Source of the DNA: Pseudopedobacter sp044361595
GTDB taxonomy: Bacteria > Bacteroidota > Bacteroidia > Sphingobacteriales > Sphingobacteriaceae
Direction: 5' to 3'
Assembly: GCA_044361595.1 (NCBI GenBank)
Contig: JBIKIN010000020.1
Coordinates: 1-64,000 of the forward strand
DNA: 64,000 nt
Part shown: one piece after another, positions 50,612-59,065 of the stretch
Position numbering within the stretch: position 1 is the stretch's first letter
How the letters are laid out: every line of letters starts with the position of its first letter
The notes under the pieces: generated by a model
Seen by the model: only the letters and a program-made list of their open reading frames with translations
Database searches by the model: none
What the model was told of the DNA's origin: nothing
Made by a program: the position numbers and the translations under genes

Positions 50612-52399
50612 TTATTTTACTATTCCAGCAGAGCTAAATTGTAAATCGTACAACTTTTTGTAATAGCCATCTAGTTTTAAAAGCTCTTGATGTGTTCCCA
50701 TTTCCATCATTTCACCTTTATCTAAAACAATAATTTTATCGGCATTTTGAATGGTAGATAAACGGTGTGCAATAACTATAGACGTTCTTCCAGTCATTAA
50801 TTTCTCTATAGCGGTTTGAATCAATTCTTCTGTTTCGGTATCTACAGATGAAGTTGCTTCGTCTAAAACCAATATTTTAGGTTGATGCACTAATGCTCTA
50901 ATAAAAGATATGAGTTGAGCCTGACCAGCAGATAAGGTTGCCCCACGTTCTTGAACTTGATACTGATAATTACCAGGTAAATTGTTAATAAAGTCATGTG
51001 CGCCTACATCTTTAGCGGCATCTATAATCTCATTAATGGTAATATCAGGATTTTGAAGACTGATGTTGTTTTGGATGGTATCCGAAAACAAAAATACATC
51101 TTGCAATACTGTTGCAATTTGAGAACGAAGATAAGACAGTTCAAAATCGGCTATATTAGTGCCATCAATGGATACTTGGCCTTTACTAATCTCATAAAAT
51201 CTATTTAAGATATTTATAGTTGATGATTTACCCGCACCAGTTGCTCCTACTAAAGCCAATGTCTCCCCTTCTTTAACTTTAAAGGATATATCCTTCAATA
51301 TCCATTCATCATCATTTGGCATTTCATCGGTTTGTTTGTAAGAGAACCAAACGTTTTTAAATTCAATTTCACTCTTCATATTAGGAAGTATTTTGTGACC
51401 AGAATTAACCGTTTTTTCTTGCGTATCAAGTACATTAAAAACCCTTTCGGCACCAACCATTCCCATTTGTAGGGTATTAAACTTATCGGCTAGTTGTCTA
51501 ATTGGAGTAAACAACATGTTTACATACATTATAAAGGCAACAACAATACCTGGAGAAACCTGATTATTGAGAATACTTTTTGAACCATACCAAACCAATA
51601 AACCTATAGAAATGGCCGAAATTATCTCAACTACCGGAAAAAATATGGAGTAATACCAGTTAGATCGAATATGAGCATCTCTATGTAAAGCGTTAATTTC
51701 TTTAAATTTTTTATACTCTTGTTCTTCTCTAGCGTAATATTGAATAATATTTACACCACTAATATGCTCTTGCAAAAATGTATTTAACAAAGAAACCTGA
51801 GCTCTAACTTGTTGAAATGCAACTTTAATAGCTTCTTTAAAAACATAAGTGGCAACCATTAACAATGGCATAGGAATTAAAATAATTAAAGTTAATCGCC
51901 AATCTTGGTATAACATTACTCCTAAAATTGTAATAATGGTTAAACTATCGCCTATGATAGATATTAAACCTTCACTAAAAATATCGGCAATGGTCTCTAA
52001 ATCGGATACGGTACGGGTAATTAACTGACCAATAGGAGTTCTATCAAAATATTTTAAACGAAGTTGAGTGATGTGCTTAAAAACATCAATTCTTAAATCT
52101 TTGATCACTGATTGACCTAAGGCATTGGTTAAGAATGTTTGAAAATATTGAATAATAGTTTGTAAAAACAATAATGCCAGCATCAATAAAACCATCATTA
52201 CCAAACCATTCGTATTGTTGAATAAGATGTATTGATCTATGGTAGTTTGAATTAAAAATGGCCTAACAGGGGCAATTGCGGCAATTGATAAAGTTAATAT
52301 TACCGACCAAGCAAAATTACTTTTATAAGGTTTGGTATAGTGCATTAACCTACCTAATAAACCCCAATCGTACGTTTTACCTATAATTTGCTTTGCCAT
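50612..52399 (-). CDS. ABC exporter, fused permease and ATPase
   Basis: A 595-aa half-transporter. Six membrane helices span residues about 30-310; the nucleotide-binding domain is about 345-590 with Walker A GATGAGKS (385-392), signature LSAGQ (489-493, usual LSGGQ), Walker B ILVLDEATSSVD (509-520) and an H-loop in IVIAHRLST. It resembles MsbA/multidrug exporters that work as dimers. Only one such gene is present, suggesting a homodimer. Its start overlaps the truA stop by 1 bp, so the two are co-transcribed. Substrate unknown. Confidence 0.92.
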   Translation of the reverse strand: MAKQIIGKTYDWGLLGRLMHYTKPYKSNFAWSVILTLSIAAIAPVRPFLIQTTIDQYILFNNTNGLVMMVLLMLALLFLQTIIQYFQTFLTNALGQSVIKDLRIDVFKHITQLRLKYFDRTPIGQLITRTVSDLETIADIFSEGLISIIGDSLTIITILGVMLYQDWRLTLIILIPMPLLMVATYVFKEAIKVAFQQVRAQVSLLNTFLQEHISGVNIIQYYAREEQEYKKFKEINALHRDAHIRSNWYYSIFFPVVEIISAISIGLLVWYGSKSILNNQVSPGIVVAFIMYVNMLFTPIRQLADKFNTLQMGMVGAERVFNVLDTQEKTVNSGHKILPNMKSEIEFKNVWFSYKQTDEMPNDDEWILKDISFKVKEGETLALVGATGAGKSSTINILNRFYEISKGQVSIDGTNIADFELSYLRSQIATVLQDVFLFSDTIQNNISLQNPDITINEIIDAAKDVGAHDFINNLPGNYQYQVQERGATLSAGQAQLISFIRALVHQPKILVLDEATSSVDTETEELIQTAIEKLMTGRTSIVIAHRLSTIQNADKIIVLDKGEMMEMGTHQELLKLDGYYKKLYDLQFSSAGIVK

Positions 52400-53157
52400 T
52401 ATTTAATATAAGGATATTTAACTTGAGTTAAAAACAAACCACAAGCAGGTACAGATGCCCCTGCTTCGCTCCTATTTTGGCTTTGTATAATTTGATGAAT
52501 ATCTTCTGCTCTAATTTTTCCTTTTCCTGCGTCTATTAAAGTGCCAACTATAGCCCTAACCATGTTTCTAAGAAATCTGTTTGCGCCAATGTGATAAATT
52601 AATCCGTCTGGTACTTCTTCTATATAAGAATGGTTTATAGTACAGATATTAGTGAAATTATCGGCATTGGATTTACAAAAAGCGCCAAAATCATCGTATT
52701 GTTTGATAATTTCGGCCCCAGCTTTCATAGCTTCTACATCTAATTTTTGAGTAAATAACCAACTCAAATCAGTCTTGAAAGGATTCTTTTTAAAATGGAT
52801 ATGATATTGATAGGATCTTAAAGTAGCATCAAATCTTGCATGGGCATTTTCTTGAACCTGAAAAACATTTAAAAGAGCAATATCATGAGGAAGTAGACTA
52901 TTGATTGATTTGACAACCTTATCTAAATGGTTAAAATCTAATTGACTAACTAAATCTACATGTAAAAAAAACTGAGATGCGTGTACACCAGTATCTGTTC
53001 TTCCGCAGCCTAAAGTTTCTATATCTTCTCTAAAATAAGTAGCTAAAGCCCTATCAACTACTTCTTGAACCGCTAAAGCATTGGGTTGAGTTTGCCAGCC
53101 ATGATAAGGAGTCCCGTTGTAGGCAATTTCGAAAAAATATCGGTGTTTTTTACTCAC
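52399..53157 (-). CDS. truA: tRNA pseudouridine synthase TruA
   Basis: A 252-aa enzyme that makes pseudouridine at positions 38-40 of the tRNA anticodon arm. The catalytic aspartate is Asp55 in GCGRTDTGVHA. FFEIAYNGTPYHGWQ opens the protein and FLRNMVRAIVGTLIDAG is the conserved C-terminal motif. First gene of a two-gene unit with the ABC exporter. A TAnnTTTG box lies only 4 bp upstream of the ATG. Confidence 0.96.
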   Translation of the reverse strand: MSKKHRYFFEIAYNGTPYHGWQTQPNALAVQEVVDRALATYFREDIETLGCGRTDTGVHASQFFLHVDLVSQLDFNHLDKVVKSINSLLPHDIALLNVFQVQENAHARFDATLRSYQYHIHFKKNPFKTDLSWLFTQKLDVEAMKAGAEIIKQYDDFGAFCKSNADNFTNICTINHSYIEEVPDGLIYHIGANRFLRNMVRAIVGTLIDAGKGKIRAEDIHQIIQSQNRSEAGASVPACGLFLTQVKYPYIK

Positions 53158-53161
53158 GATG

Positions 53162-53169
53162 CAAATGTA
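53162..53169 (-). promoter_or_regulatory. -7 box for truA
   Basis: TACATTTG on the minus strand, ending 4 bp before the truA ATG, predicts a leaderless transcript. Confidence 0.45.
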
Positions 53170-53253
53170 AAATATTAGTTTTAAAATGATGGTAAAACAA
53201 TAGCCAAGGATTTAAAAATGATAAACAATTCGTATTAATTCCTTTTAACTTTT

Positions 53254-53261
53254 TACTTTTG
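53254..53261 (+). promoter_or_regulatory. -7 box for the DUF4293 gene
   Basis: TACTTTTG ends 33 bp before ATG 53295. This supports that start over the TTG at 53259, which lies within the box. Confidence 0.5.
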
Positions 53262-53294
53262 ATTTCTGACTTTAATCCTTATAAAAAATTACAC

Positions 53295-53756
53295 ATGATA
53301 CAAAGAATTCAATCTATTTACCTATTACTATCTTCTTTAGCTATTTATGCCTTGTTTATATTCCCTTTTGTAAATACATTAGACGGAATTAACTCTAGAA
53401 TAATTAAAGTAACAGGTGTTTACGAACAAGTAAATAACCAAACTGTACAAACAGAACCCTTTTTATTGTTAACCATAGTTACAGCAATTTTGGGTTTGAT
53501 ACCTATTATTTTAATTTTTCAATACAAGAATAGAAAAAGACAAGCTACTCTTATTTATAGTTTTGTAGTTATTTTAATTGCATACAGTTTTTGGATATCC
53601 CAAACAGTAAAATCGTTTGCAAATACCACTTTAGAGATAAGTAATTACAATATTGGTGCTGGATTGAGCTCTGTTTCTATTTTATTTTTGGTTTTAGCAG
53701 CAAAAGGCATTTTAAGAGACGAAAAATTAGTGAAATCTGCTGATAGACTGAGGTAA
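53295..53756 (+). CDS. DUF4293 family membrane protein
   Basis: A 153-aa integral membrane protein from ATG 53295 (MIQRIQSIYLLLSSLAIYAL). Four helices can be seen (about 5-25, 48-68, 76-96 and 118-136), matching the Bacteroidota-specific DUF4293 family. The conserved C-terminus is LVLAAKGILRDEKLVKSADRLR. Function unknown. A second copy of that C-terminus, as a relic, lies at 55061-55168 after the next gene. Confidence 0.85.
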   Translation: MIQRIQSIYLLLSSLAIYALFIFPFVNTLDGINSRIIKVTGVYEQVNNQTVQTEPFLLLTIVTAILGLIPIILIFQYKNRKRQATLIYSFVVILIAYSFWISQTVKSFANTTLEISNYNIGAGLSSVSILFLVLAAKGILRDEKLVKSADRLR

Positions 53757-53891
53757 TATTAAATAAATACCAAACATTACGCTTTATTGTTAATAAGTAG
53801 TTAAAATTGTGATTAACTTATTGCTAATTTAATATTGAGTTAACTTTACCAAACGTATTTTTATGTGTTTAAAATCTTAAAAAAATAACAC
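53636..53891 (+). repeat. Duplicated segment, left copy
   Basis: The last 40 codons of the DUF4293 gene and the whole upstream region of the next gene (GCTTTATTGTTAATAAGTAG, TGTGATTAACTTATTG, GTTAACTTT) are repeated at 55061-55302 with moderate divergence. Both copies end at the ATG of a gene starting MKKLLL. Confidence 0.85.
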
Positions 53892-54980
53892 ATGAAAAAA
53901 CTATTACTAATAGCGCTACTAATTGCTCCAATGTTAACGTTCGCTCAAACAGCTTGGATAAATGAAATTCATTATGATAACTTTGGATCGGATGTAGATG
54001 AATTTGTAGAAGTGGTTATTAAAAATCCTGGATCTTTCGATTTAAGTCTTTTCAAGATTCAACTTTATAATGGAAATGATGGATTCGTTTATGACACTAA
54101 AACAGTAAATAACTTTGTAGTAGGTAGTACAAGTGGAACTTATACCTATTATAGTTTTACATACCCTGCAAACGGAATTCAAAATGGAGCACCAGATGGC
54201 ATTGCTTTATCATATAATGGTGTCTTGATTCAATTTTTAAGTTATGAAGGTACTTTCAATTTCGTAGCAGTAGGTGGTGATGCTAATGGAGTTACTTCTA
54301 CAAGAATTGGTGTTTTAGAAGCAGGCACCGAAGCCGCTGGATCTTCTCTTCAACTTATTGGTTCATTAACGGCTACAAGCGTTTATGCAGACTTTACATG
54401 GGGAGGACCAATAACTTCAACAAAAGGTACTGCAAATCCAACCACTCTCCCTATTTCCCTAACCTCTTTCACAGGTAAAGAAGCTAACAAATCAATTCTA
54501 TTAAATTGGGTAACAGCTTCCGAAAAGAACAACAAAAATTTTGAGCTTTTTAGATCTGTTGATGGTAAAAACTTCAAATCTATTGGTACCGTTGCTGGTG
54601 CTGGTGATTCTAATGCTGAATTAAAGTACTCTTTTGTTGACGCTAACCCATTCGGTGGAACCAATTACTATCAATTGAAGCAAATTGATTTTGATGGTAA
54701 AAGCTCAACTTCAAGCATAATTCCAGTTGATTCTAAAATTGAGGACACTAAAATCACAGTTTATGCAACCTCTAAAGTGAATATCAGCATAACTTCTCCA
54801 AATGAAACATCGGGTAAACTAAGTTTATTTGATATCAGCGGTAGAAAAATAAGCGAGCAAAATATTAGCTTAAACAAAGGCTATAATTCATTAGAATTAA
54901 AAGATAACCTAAACCCAGGTATACATTTTATTACTTTAGAAAACGAAGGGAAATTATACCGTCAGAAATTTATGAAGTAA
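53892..54980 (+). CDS. Lamin-tail-like T9SS cargo protein
   Basis: A 362-aa exported protein: signal peptide 1-19 (LTFAQ), lamin-tail-like passenger (about 20-185: AWINEIHYDNFGSDVDEFVEVV), a shared Ig-like module (about 187-285, LPISLTSFTGKEANKSILLN, FELFRSVDGKNFKSIGTV, NYYQLKQIDFDGKSS), and a type A T9SS sorting domain (ITVYATSKVNISI, SLFDISGRKI, LNPGIHFITLE, QKFMK). Signal and C-terminal parts are closely related to those of the gene at 55303, while the passengers are unrelated. Probably secreted or held on the cell surface; LTD passengers are often found with nuclease or adhesion domains, but none is seen. Confidence 0.87.
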   Translation: MKKLLLIALLIAPMLTFAQTAWINEIHYDNFGSDVDEFVEVVIKNPGSFDLSLFKIQLYNGNDGFVYDTKTVNNFVVGSTSGTYTYYSFTYPANGIQNGAPDGIALSYNGVLIQFLSYEGTFNFVAVGGDANGVTSTRIGVLEAGTEAAGSSLQLIGSLTATSVYADFTWGGPITSTKGTANPTTLPISLTSFTGKEANKSILLNWVTASEKNNKNFELFRSVDGKNFKSIGTVAGAGDSNAELKYSFVDANPFGGTNYYQLKQIDFDGKSSTSSIIPVDSKIEDTKITVYATSKVNISITSPNETSGKLSLFDISGRKISEQNISLNKGYNSLELKDNLNPGIHFITLENEGKLYRQKFMK

Positions 54981-55002
54981 AAGTTATTTTAAATCATATA
55001 TC

Positions 55003-55032
55003 AAAGCCTGATTTTTTAAAAAATCAGGCTTT
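55003..55032 (+). terminator. Intrinsic terminator after the LTD cargo gene
   Basis: A perfect 15-bp palindrome: AAAGCCTGATTTTTT then AAAAAATCAGGCTTT. Its AGTCCTGATT-like stem is related to those after the two next genes. Confidence 0.85.
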
Positions 55033-55060
55033 ATTGTTTTATCCAATTTAGTTAGCTATT

Positions 55061-55168
55061 AAAATTGGAACTGGTTTGAGCTTTGTTGCCGTTTTATTTT
55101 TAGCATTATCTGCAAAAGGTATTTTAAGAGACGAAAAAATAGTAAAATCTGCCGATAGGCTGAGGTAA
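55061..55168 (+). pseudogene. Relic of the DUF4293 gene C-terminus
   Basis: Translates as KIGTGLSFVAVLFLALSAKGILRDEKIVKSADRLR (split: KIGTGLSFVAVLF, LALSAKGILRDEK, IVKSADRLR) and a TAA, matching the last 35 residues of the gene ending at 53756. There is no N-terminal part and no start. Many differences from the intact copy are at third codon positions. Confidence 0.85.
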
Positions 55169-55302
55169 TATTAAATAAATGCTAAATATTAAGCTTTATT
55201 GTTAATAAGTAGTTAAAAATGTGATTAACTTATTGTTAAGTTAATATTTAGTTAACTTTTCTATTGATATTTTTATGCGTTAAAATAATTTAAAAATATA
55301 AT
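55061..55302 (+). repeat. Duplicated segment, right copy
   Basis: Matches 53636-53891: DUF4293 relic plus the promoter region. It shows that the second cargo gene arose by tandem duplication that began inside the DUF4293 gene. Confidence 0.85.
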
Positions 55303-57054
55303 ATGAAAAAACTATTACTTTCTTTAACAACAGCAATCCTATTACTTAATCCAACAAATATTTTTGCACAACTTTATTGGATCGGCACCCCTGTAAACTC
55401 TTGGAATTCTTCAAATTGGAGTACTACTGGATCTGTTCCCTTTTCTTCTCCTTGGGTTGCAAACAGTGCCGCAGTTTTTAATGTGGAAAATAGTTTAATT
55501 ACCGGAGCAACTGTTGCATTTTCTAGTATAACAGCTAATGAAAACGTAACGTTTACATCAATTAGTGGTACAATTGGTACAGGTGGTACAGTGGCAAACA
55601 TCAACGTTGCAAGTGGTAAACTTTTTGATTTTGGAACTCAAGCAATTTCAACAGCATCCGGAACTGGATTTGTAAAAGACGGAGCAGGTTCCTTATCATT
55701 AGGTGGAGGTACATATTCCGGTGGCTTTACACTGAATAGTGGAACTGTAATTTTAAGAGGCGCTAATGCAATGGGAGCTGGAGGTACACTTACCATAAAC
55801 GGAGGAACAATTGCAGGAAGTGCTACAAGGGATTTGACAGGTAAATATACTTCAATAACAGTTGGAGGAAATTTTACATTAGGTTCCAGTGTAAGTCCTG
55901 CAGCAAGCAGCGCAAGTTTAACATTTAATGCTCCAATAAATTTAGGAGCAAATGATAGGGTTATAACCTTAGATGGCACCGGTGGCACACGTACACTAGC
56001 TGGAGTTATAAGCAGTACAGGCGGTGGGCTTACCATAGAAAGTAGTACAGCTGGTTTAAAACAACTAACTCTATCAGGTTCAAATACTTATACAGGACCA
56101 ACAGTTATAACGGGAGTTAATTCAAGATTAGCTTTAGGAGCATCTGAAGTAATTCCTAATAATTCGCCAATTACTCTTAATGGTGGGGAAATACTAACCT
56201 CAGCATTCTCTGAGACCTACTCAACACTAAGATTAACAGAAAATTCAAATATTATTTTAAATGGATCTTCGGTGCAAAATCATAATTTTTCTGCCAGTAA
56301 TTTAATAAGTTGGACGGCCGGAAAGACATTAACCATTAGTGGATGGCTAGGAACATTTAATGGTACTACTACTGGTACAGCAGGTAGAATATTTATAGGT
56401 TCGGACGCGACAGGTTTAACATTAGCCCAACTTTCTCAAATTAAATTTTTTAATGGTTCCACTAATTCAGATGCTGCCATACTTTCTACTGGTGAAATCG
56501 TTCCAACTGGTACCCTACCTATCTCCTTAACCTCTTTTATAGGTAAAGCAGTAGACAAATCAGTATTATTAAATTGGGCAACCGCTTCTGAAACTAATAA
56601 CGATTATTTTGAAGTATTAAAATCTAGCAATGGTAAAACTTTTACTGCTATTGGAACTGTTAAAGGAAATGGAACTACATCTGATGCAAAATCTTATTCT
56701 TTTGTAGATGTCAACCCAGCTGCTGGTACAAACTACTACCAATTAATACAACATGATTTTGATGGTAAATCATCTAAATCAGATATCATTCCAGTTAATT
56801 CAGCAATTTCTAGTTCTAGTTTAACGGTGTATGCAGCTGCTAGCTCTGTTAATGTTTCTATAAACTCTGCAAACCAAACAAATGGTACTTTACAAGTTTT
56901 TGATTTAGCTGGTAAAAAATTGAACGAAACTAGATTAACACTAAACAAAGGTTTTAACACGACTAGTATTCCTTTAAGTTTAAATAGCGGAATTTACGTG
57001 GTTAGTTTTGTGAGCGAAGCCGAAGTAATTAATAGTAAGTTTATAAAAGACTAA
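55303..57054 (+). CDS. Beta-strand-repeat T9SS cargo protein
   Basis: A 583-aa exported protein: signal peptide 1-23 (NIFAQ), a beta-helix passenger (about 24-405) with autotransporter-type repeats (GAGSLSLGGGTYSGGFTLNS, GTLTINGGTIAG, KQLTLSGSNTYTGPTVITG), the shared Ig-like module (from about 407, LPISLTSFIGKAVDKSVLLN), and a type A T9SS sorting domain (LTVYAAASSVNVSI, LQVFDLAGKKL, LNSGIYVVSF). The passenger is of a type found in bacterial surface beta-helices and differs wholly from that of the preceding paralogue. Probably surface-exposed; ligand unknown. Confidence 0.87.
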   Translation: MKKLLLSLTTAILLLNPTNIFAQLYWIGTPVNSWNSSNWSTTGSVPFSSPWVANSAAVFNVENSLITGATVAFSSITANENVTFTSISGTIGTGGTVANINVASGKLFDFGTQAISTASGTGFVKDGAGSLSLGGGTYSGGFTLNSGTVILRGANAMGAGGTLTINGGTIAGSATRDLTGKYTSITVGGNFTLGSSVSPAASSASLTFNAPINLGANDRVITLDGTGGTRTLAGVISSTGGGLTIESSTAGLKQLTLSGSNTYTGPTVITGVNSRLALGASEVIPNNSPITLNGGEILTSAFSETYSTLRLTENSNIILNGSSVQNHNFSASNLISWTAGKTLTISGWLGTFNGTTTGTAGRIFIGSDATGLTLAQLSQIKFFNGSTNSDAAILSTGEIVPTGTLPISLTSFIGKAVDKSVLLNWATASETNNDYFEVLKSSNGKTFTAIGTVKGNGTTSDAKSYSFVDVNPAAGTNYYQLIQHDFDGKSSKSDIIPVNSAISSSSLTVYAAASSVNVSINSANQTNGTLQVFDLAGKKLNETRLTLNKGFNTTSIPLSLNSGIYVVSFVSEAEVINSKFIKD

Positions 57055-57075
57055 TTTTAATTAAAACATGAATGT

Positions 57076-57111
57076 AAAGTCCTGATTTTAATTAATCAGG
57101 ACTTTTTTTAT
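57076..57111 (+). terminator. Intrinsic terminator after the beta-helix cargo gene
   Basis: AAAGTCCTGATT / AATCAGGACTTT, 12-bp stem with a 6-nt loop and a T-run. Confidence 0.87.
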
Positions 57112-57234
57112 TGAAAATTCTCTAACTGTTGATATACAATTAACATACAAAACCCAATGTTTATAAACTGTTAACCAAAGCTTAAAAGTAGCTTAATCAG
57201 TCTCCAATATATTTGCGAGAAAAAATATAAACAC

Positions 57235-58746
57235 ATGAAACAAAAATTACTTTTACTAATGCTATGCCTAGGTATTTTATCGGCTTGTAAAAAAGACGAA
57301 ATCGAACCTGAGTTCTTTGTGAATGAAGATGCAGCTACTTTTGCCGAAATTGGTATGATTGATATTGGAGATGCTGGTGCAGCAGAAATATCGGCCTACG
57401 ACCCACTAACTAAACGTTTATTTGTAGTTAACAACTCTACAGCGGGTAATAAAATTGATGTGTTAGATTTTGCAAATCCTACAAGTATTAAATCGCTTTC
57501 TTCTATTAGTACCACTTCGTATGGTGGTTTTGTAAATAGCGTAGCTGTTAGCGATGGTAAATTAGCTGCAGGTATAGAAAGCACAAGCCTTCAAGCTAAT
57601 GGTAAAATTGTAATTTTCAAAACAACCGATAATTCAGAAATTAAATCGGTAACGGTGGGTGCTTTGCCAGATATGGTTACATTTTCTCCCGATGGTAAAT
57701 ATATACTTTCGGCAAATGAAGGTCAGCCTAGTGAAGATTATTCTGTTGACCCTGAAGGCACTGTTTCTATTATTGATGTAAACAATAATTATAGTGTAGT
57801 TACTATAAATTTTGCTGCATTTGTGGCACAAAGAAATAGTTTAGTAGCTGGAGGTTTTAGAATTGACGGCTTAAACAAAGATTTTCTTAAAGATATTGAA
57901 CCTGAATATATTACAGTCTCCGAAGATTCAAAATTTGCCTGGGTTACCTTACAAGAGAACAATGGTATTGCCAAAATAGATTTAACTACTAAAACGATTA
58001 CTAATATTTTCCCATTAGGGTTTAAAGACTTTAATATTACCGGAAATGAAGTTGATATGAGTGATAGGGATTCTCAAATTAAATTAGATAAATTTAATGT
58101 TAAAGGAGTTTACATGCCCGATGCTTTAGCAGTTTACACTAATAATGGTGTTCCTTATATTTTTACAGCAAACGAAGGTGATGCCAGAGAATATACTGCA
58201 TTTGCTGATGTTAAAAGAATGAAGGATTTAAATTTAGATGCATCTATTTTCCCTAACAGAACAACTTTAAGAGGGGATGCCATTTTAGGTAGATTAAATT
58301 TGATTACCACTTTAGGTGATACCGATATGGACGGAGATTATGACGTTCTTTATTCATTAGGATCAAGATCTTTTAGTGTTTGGAATGGCAATACTGGCTC
58401 GTTAGTTTTTGATAGTAAAAACGAATTAGACCAAAAAGCAATTGGCATTAATATTTACGATGACGGCAGAAGTGATGATAAATCTGTTGAACCAGAAGGC
58501 ATCACTGTTGGTAAAGTTGGCAATAAAATGATTGCATTTATAGGATTGGAAAGAGCAGATGCTGTGGCGATTTATGATATTACAAACCCACAAATACCAG
58601 TTTTCCTACAAATTATTAAAACTGGAGACGCACCAGAAGGAGTTTTATTTATATCAGCAAAAGACAGTCCTACTAAAAAGAGTTTGTTAATTGTAAGTAG
58701 TGAAGGTGATGGAGTTGTAAAAGTTTTTACACCAAACACAATTTAA
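57235..58746 (+). CDS. Choice-of-anchor I lipoprotein (beta-propeller)
   Basis: A 503-aa lipoprotein (LGILSACKKD, Cys18). The body matches the choice-of-anchor I / mesenchyme-specific-like propeller family: GAAEISAYDPLTKRLFVVNN, GALPDMVTFSPDGKYILSAN, EGQPSEDYSVDPEGTVSIID, FAWVTLQENNGIAKIDL, YIFTANEGDAREYTAF, VEPEGITVGKVGNKMIAF. It lacks a C-terminal T9SS or PEP-CTERM tail, so lipid is the anchor. Function unknown; such proteins often accompany phosphate or nucleotide metabolism genes, but none is near. It ends the run of three exported proteins and has a related terminator. Confidence 0.88.
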   Translation: MKQKLLLLMLCLGILSACKKDEIEPEFFVNEDAATFAEIGMIDIGDAGAAEISAYDPLTKRLFVVNNSTAGNKIDVLDFANPTSIKSLSSISTTSYGGFVNSVAVSDGKLAAGIESTSLQANGKIVIFKTTDNSEIKSVTVGALPDMVTFSPDGKYILSANEGQPSEDYSVDPEGTVSIIDVNNNYSVVTINFAAFVAQRNSLVAGGFRIDGLNKDFLKDIEPEYITVSEDSKFAWVTLQENNGIAKIDLTTKTITNIFPLGFKDFNITGNEVDMSDRDSQIKLDKFNVKGVYMPDALAVYTNNGVPYIFTANEGDAREYTAFADVKRMKDLNLDASIFPNRTTLRGDAILGRLNLITTLGDTDMDGDYDVLYSLGSRSFSVWNGNTGSLVFDSKNELDQKAIGINIYDDGRSDDKSVEPEGITVGKVGNKMIAFIGLERADAVAIYDITNPQIPVFLQIIKTGDAPEGVLFISAKDSPTKKSLLIVSSEGDGVVKVFTPNTI

Positions 58747-59065
58747 TAAACACAAAAATTTGTTTTGTTTTAAAGCAAAATATAATAAACACTTTAAAAG
58801 TCCTGATTTATTTTCAGGACTTTTTTGTTTAAAACAATTTGTATTCAAGCTTTAAAACGTTAAAATCAAATAAAATCTATAAAAACAATAATATAACTAA
58901 GTATTTAAAGTACATAAATCAAAGCCTAACTCTTCAAAACACCAATCATTAACTTATACACACCTAATTTAATTTGTTAGCAAATTATACATTAAACAAT
59001 TGTTAAACGAGGGTTTTTAAAAACAAAATCCTTATTTTGAGCAACAAAAATTTTTTGATAAACAC
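58747..59065. other. Intergenic region before rnr
   Basis: 319 bp. It contains the terminator of the lipoprotein gene (58796-58826) and then AT-rich DNA that must hold the rnr promoter; a near-match TATTTTG lies about 30 bp before the ATG. Nothing else seen. Confidence 0.5.
58796..58826 (+). terminator. Intrinsic terminator after the anchor I lipoprotein gene
   Basis: AAAAGTCCTGA / TCAGGACTTTT, 11-bp stem with a 7-nt loop and T-run. The stem sequence is nearly the same as at 57076. Confidence 0.87.
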
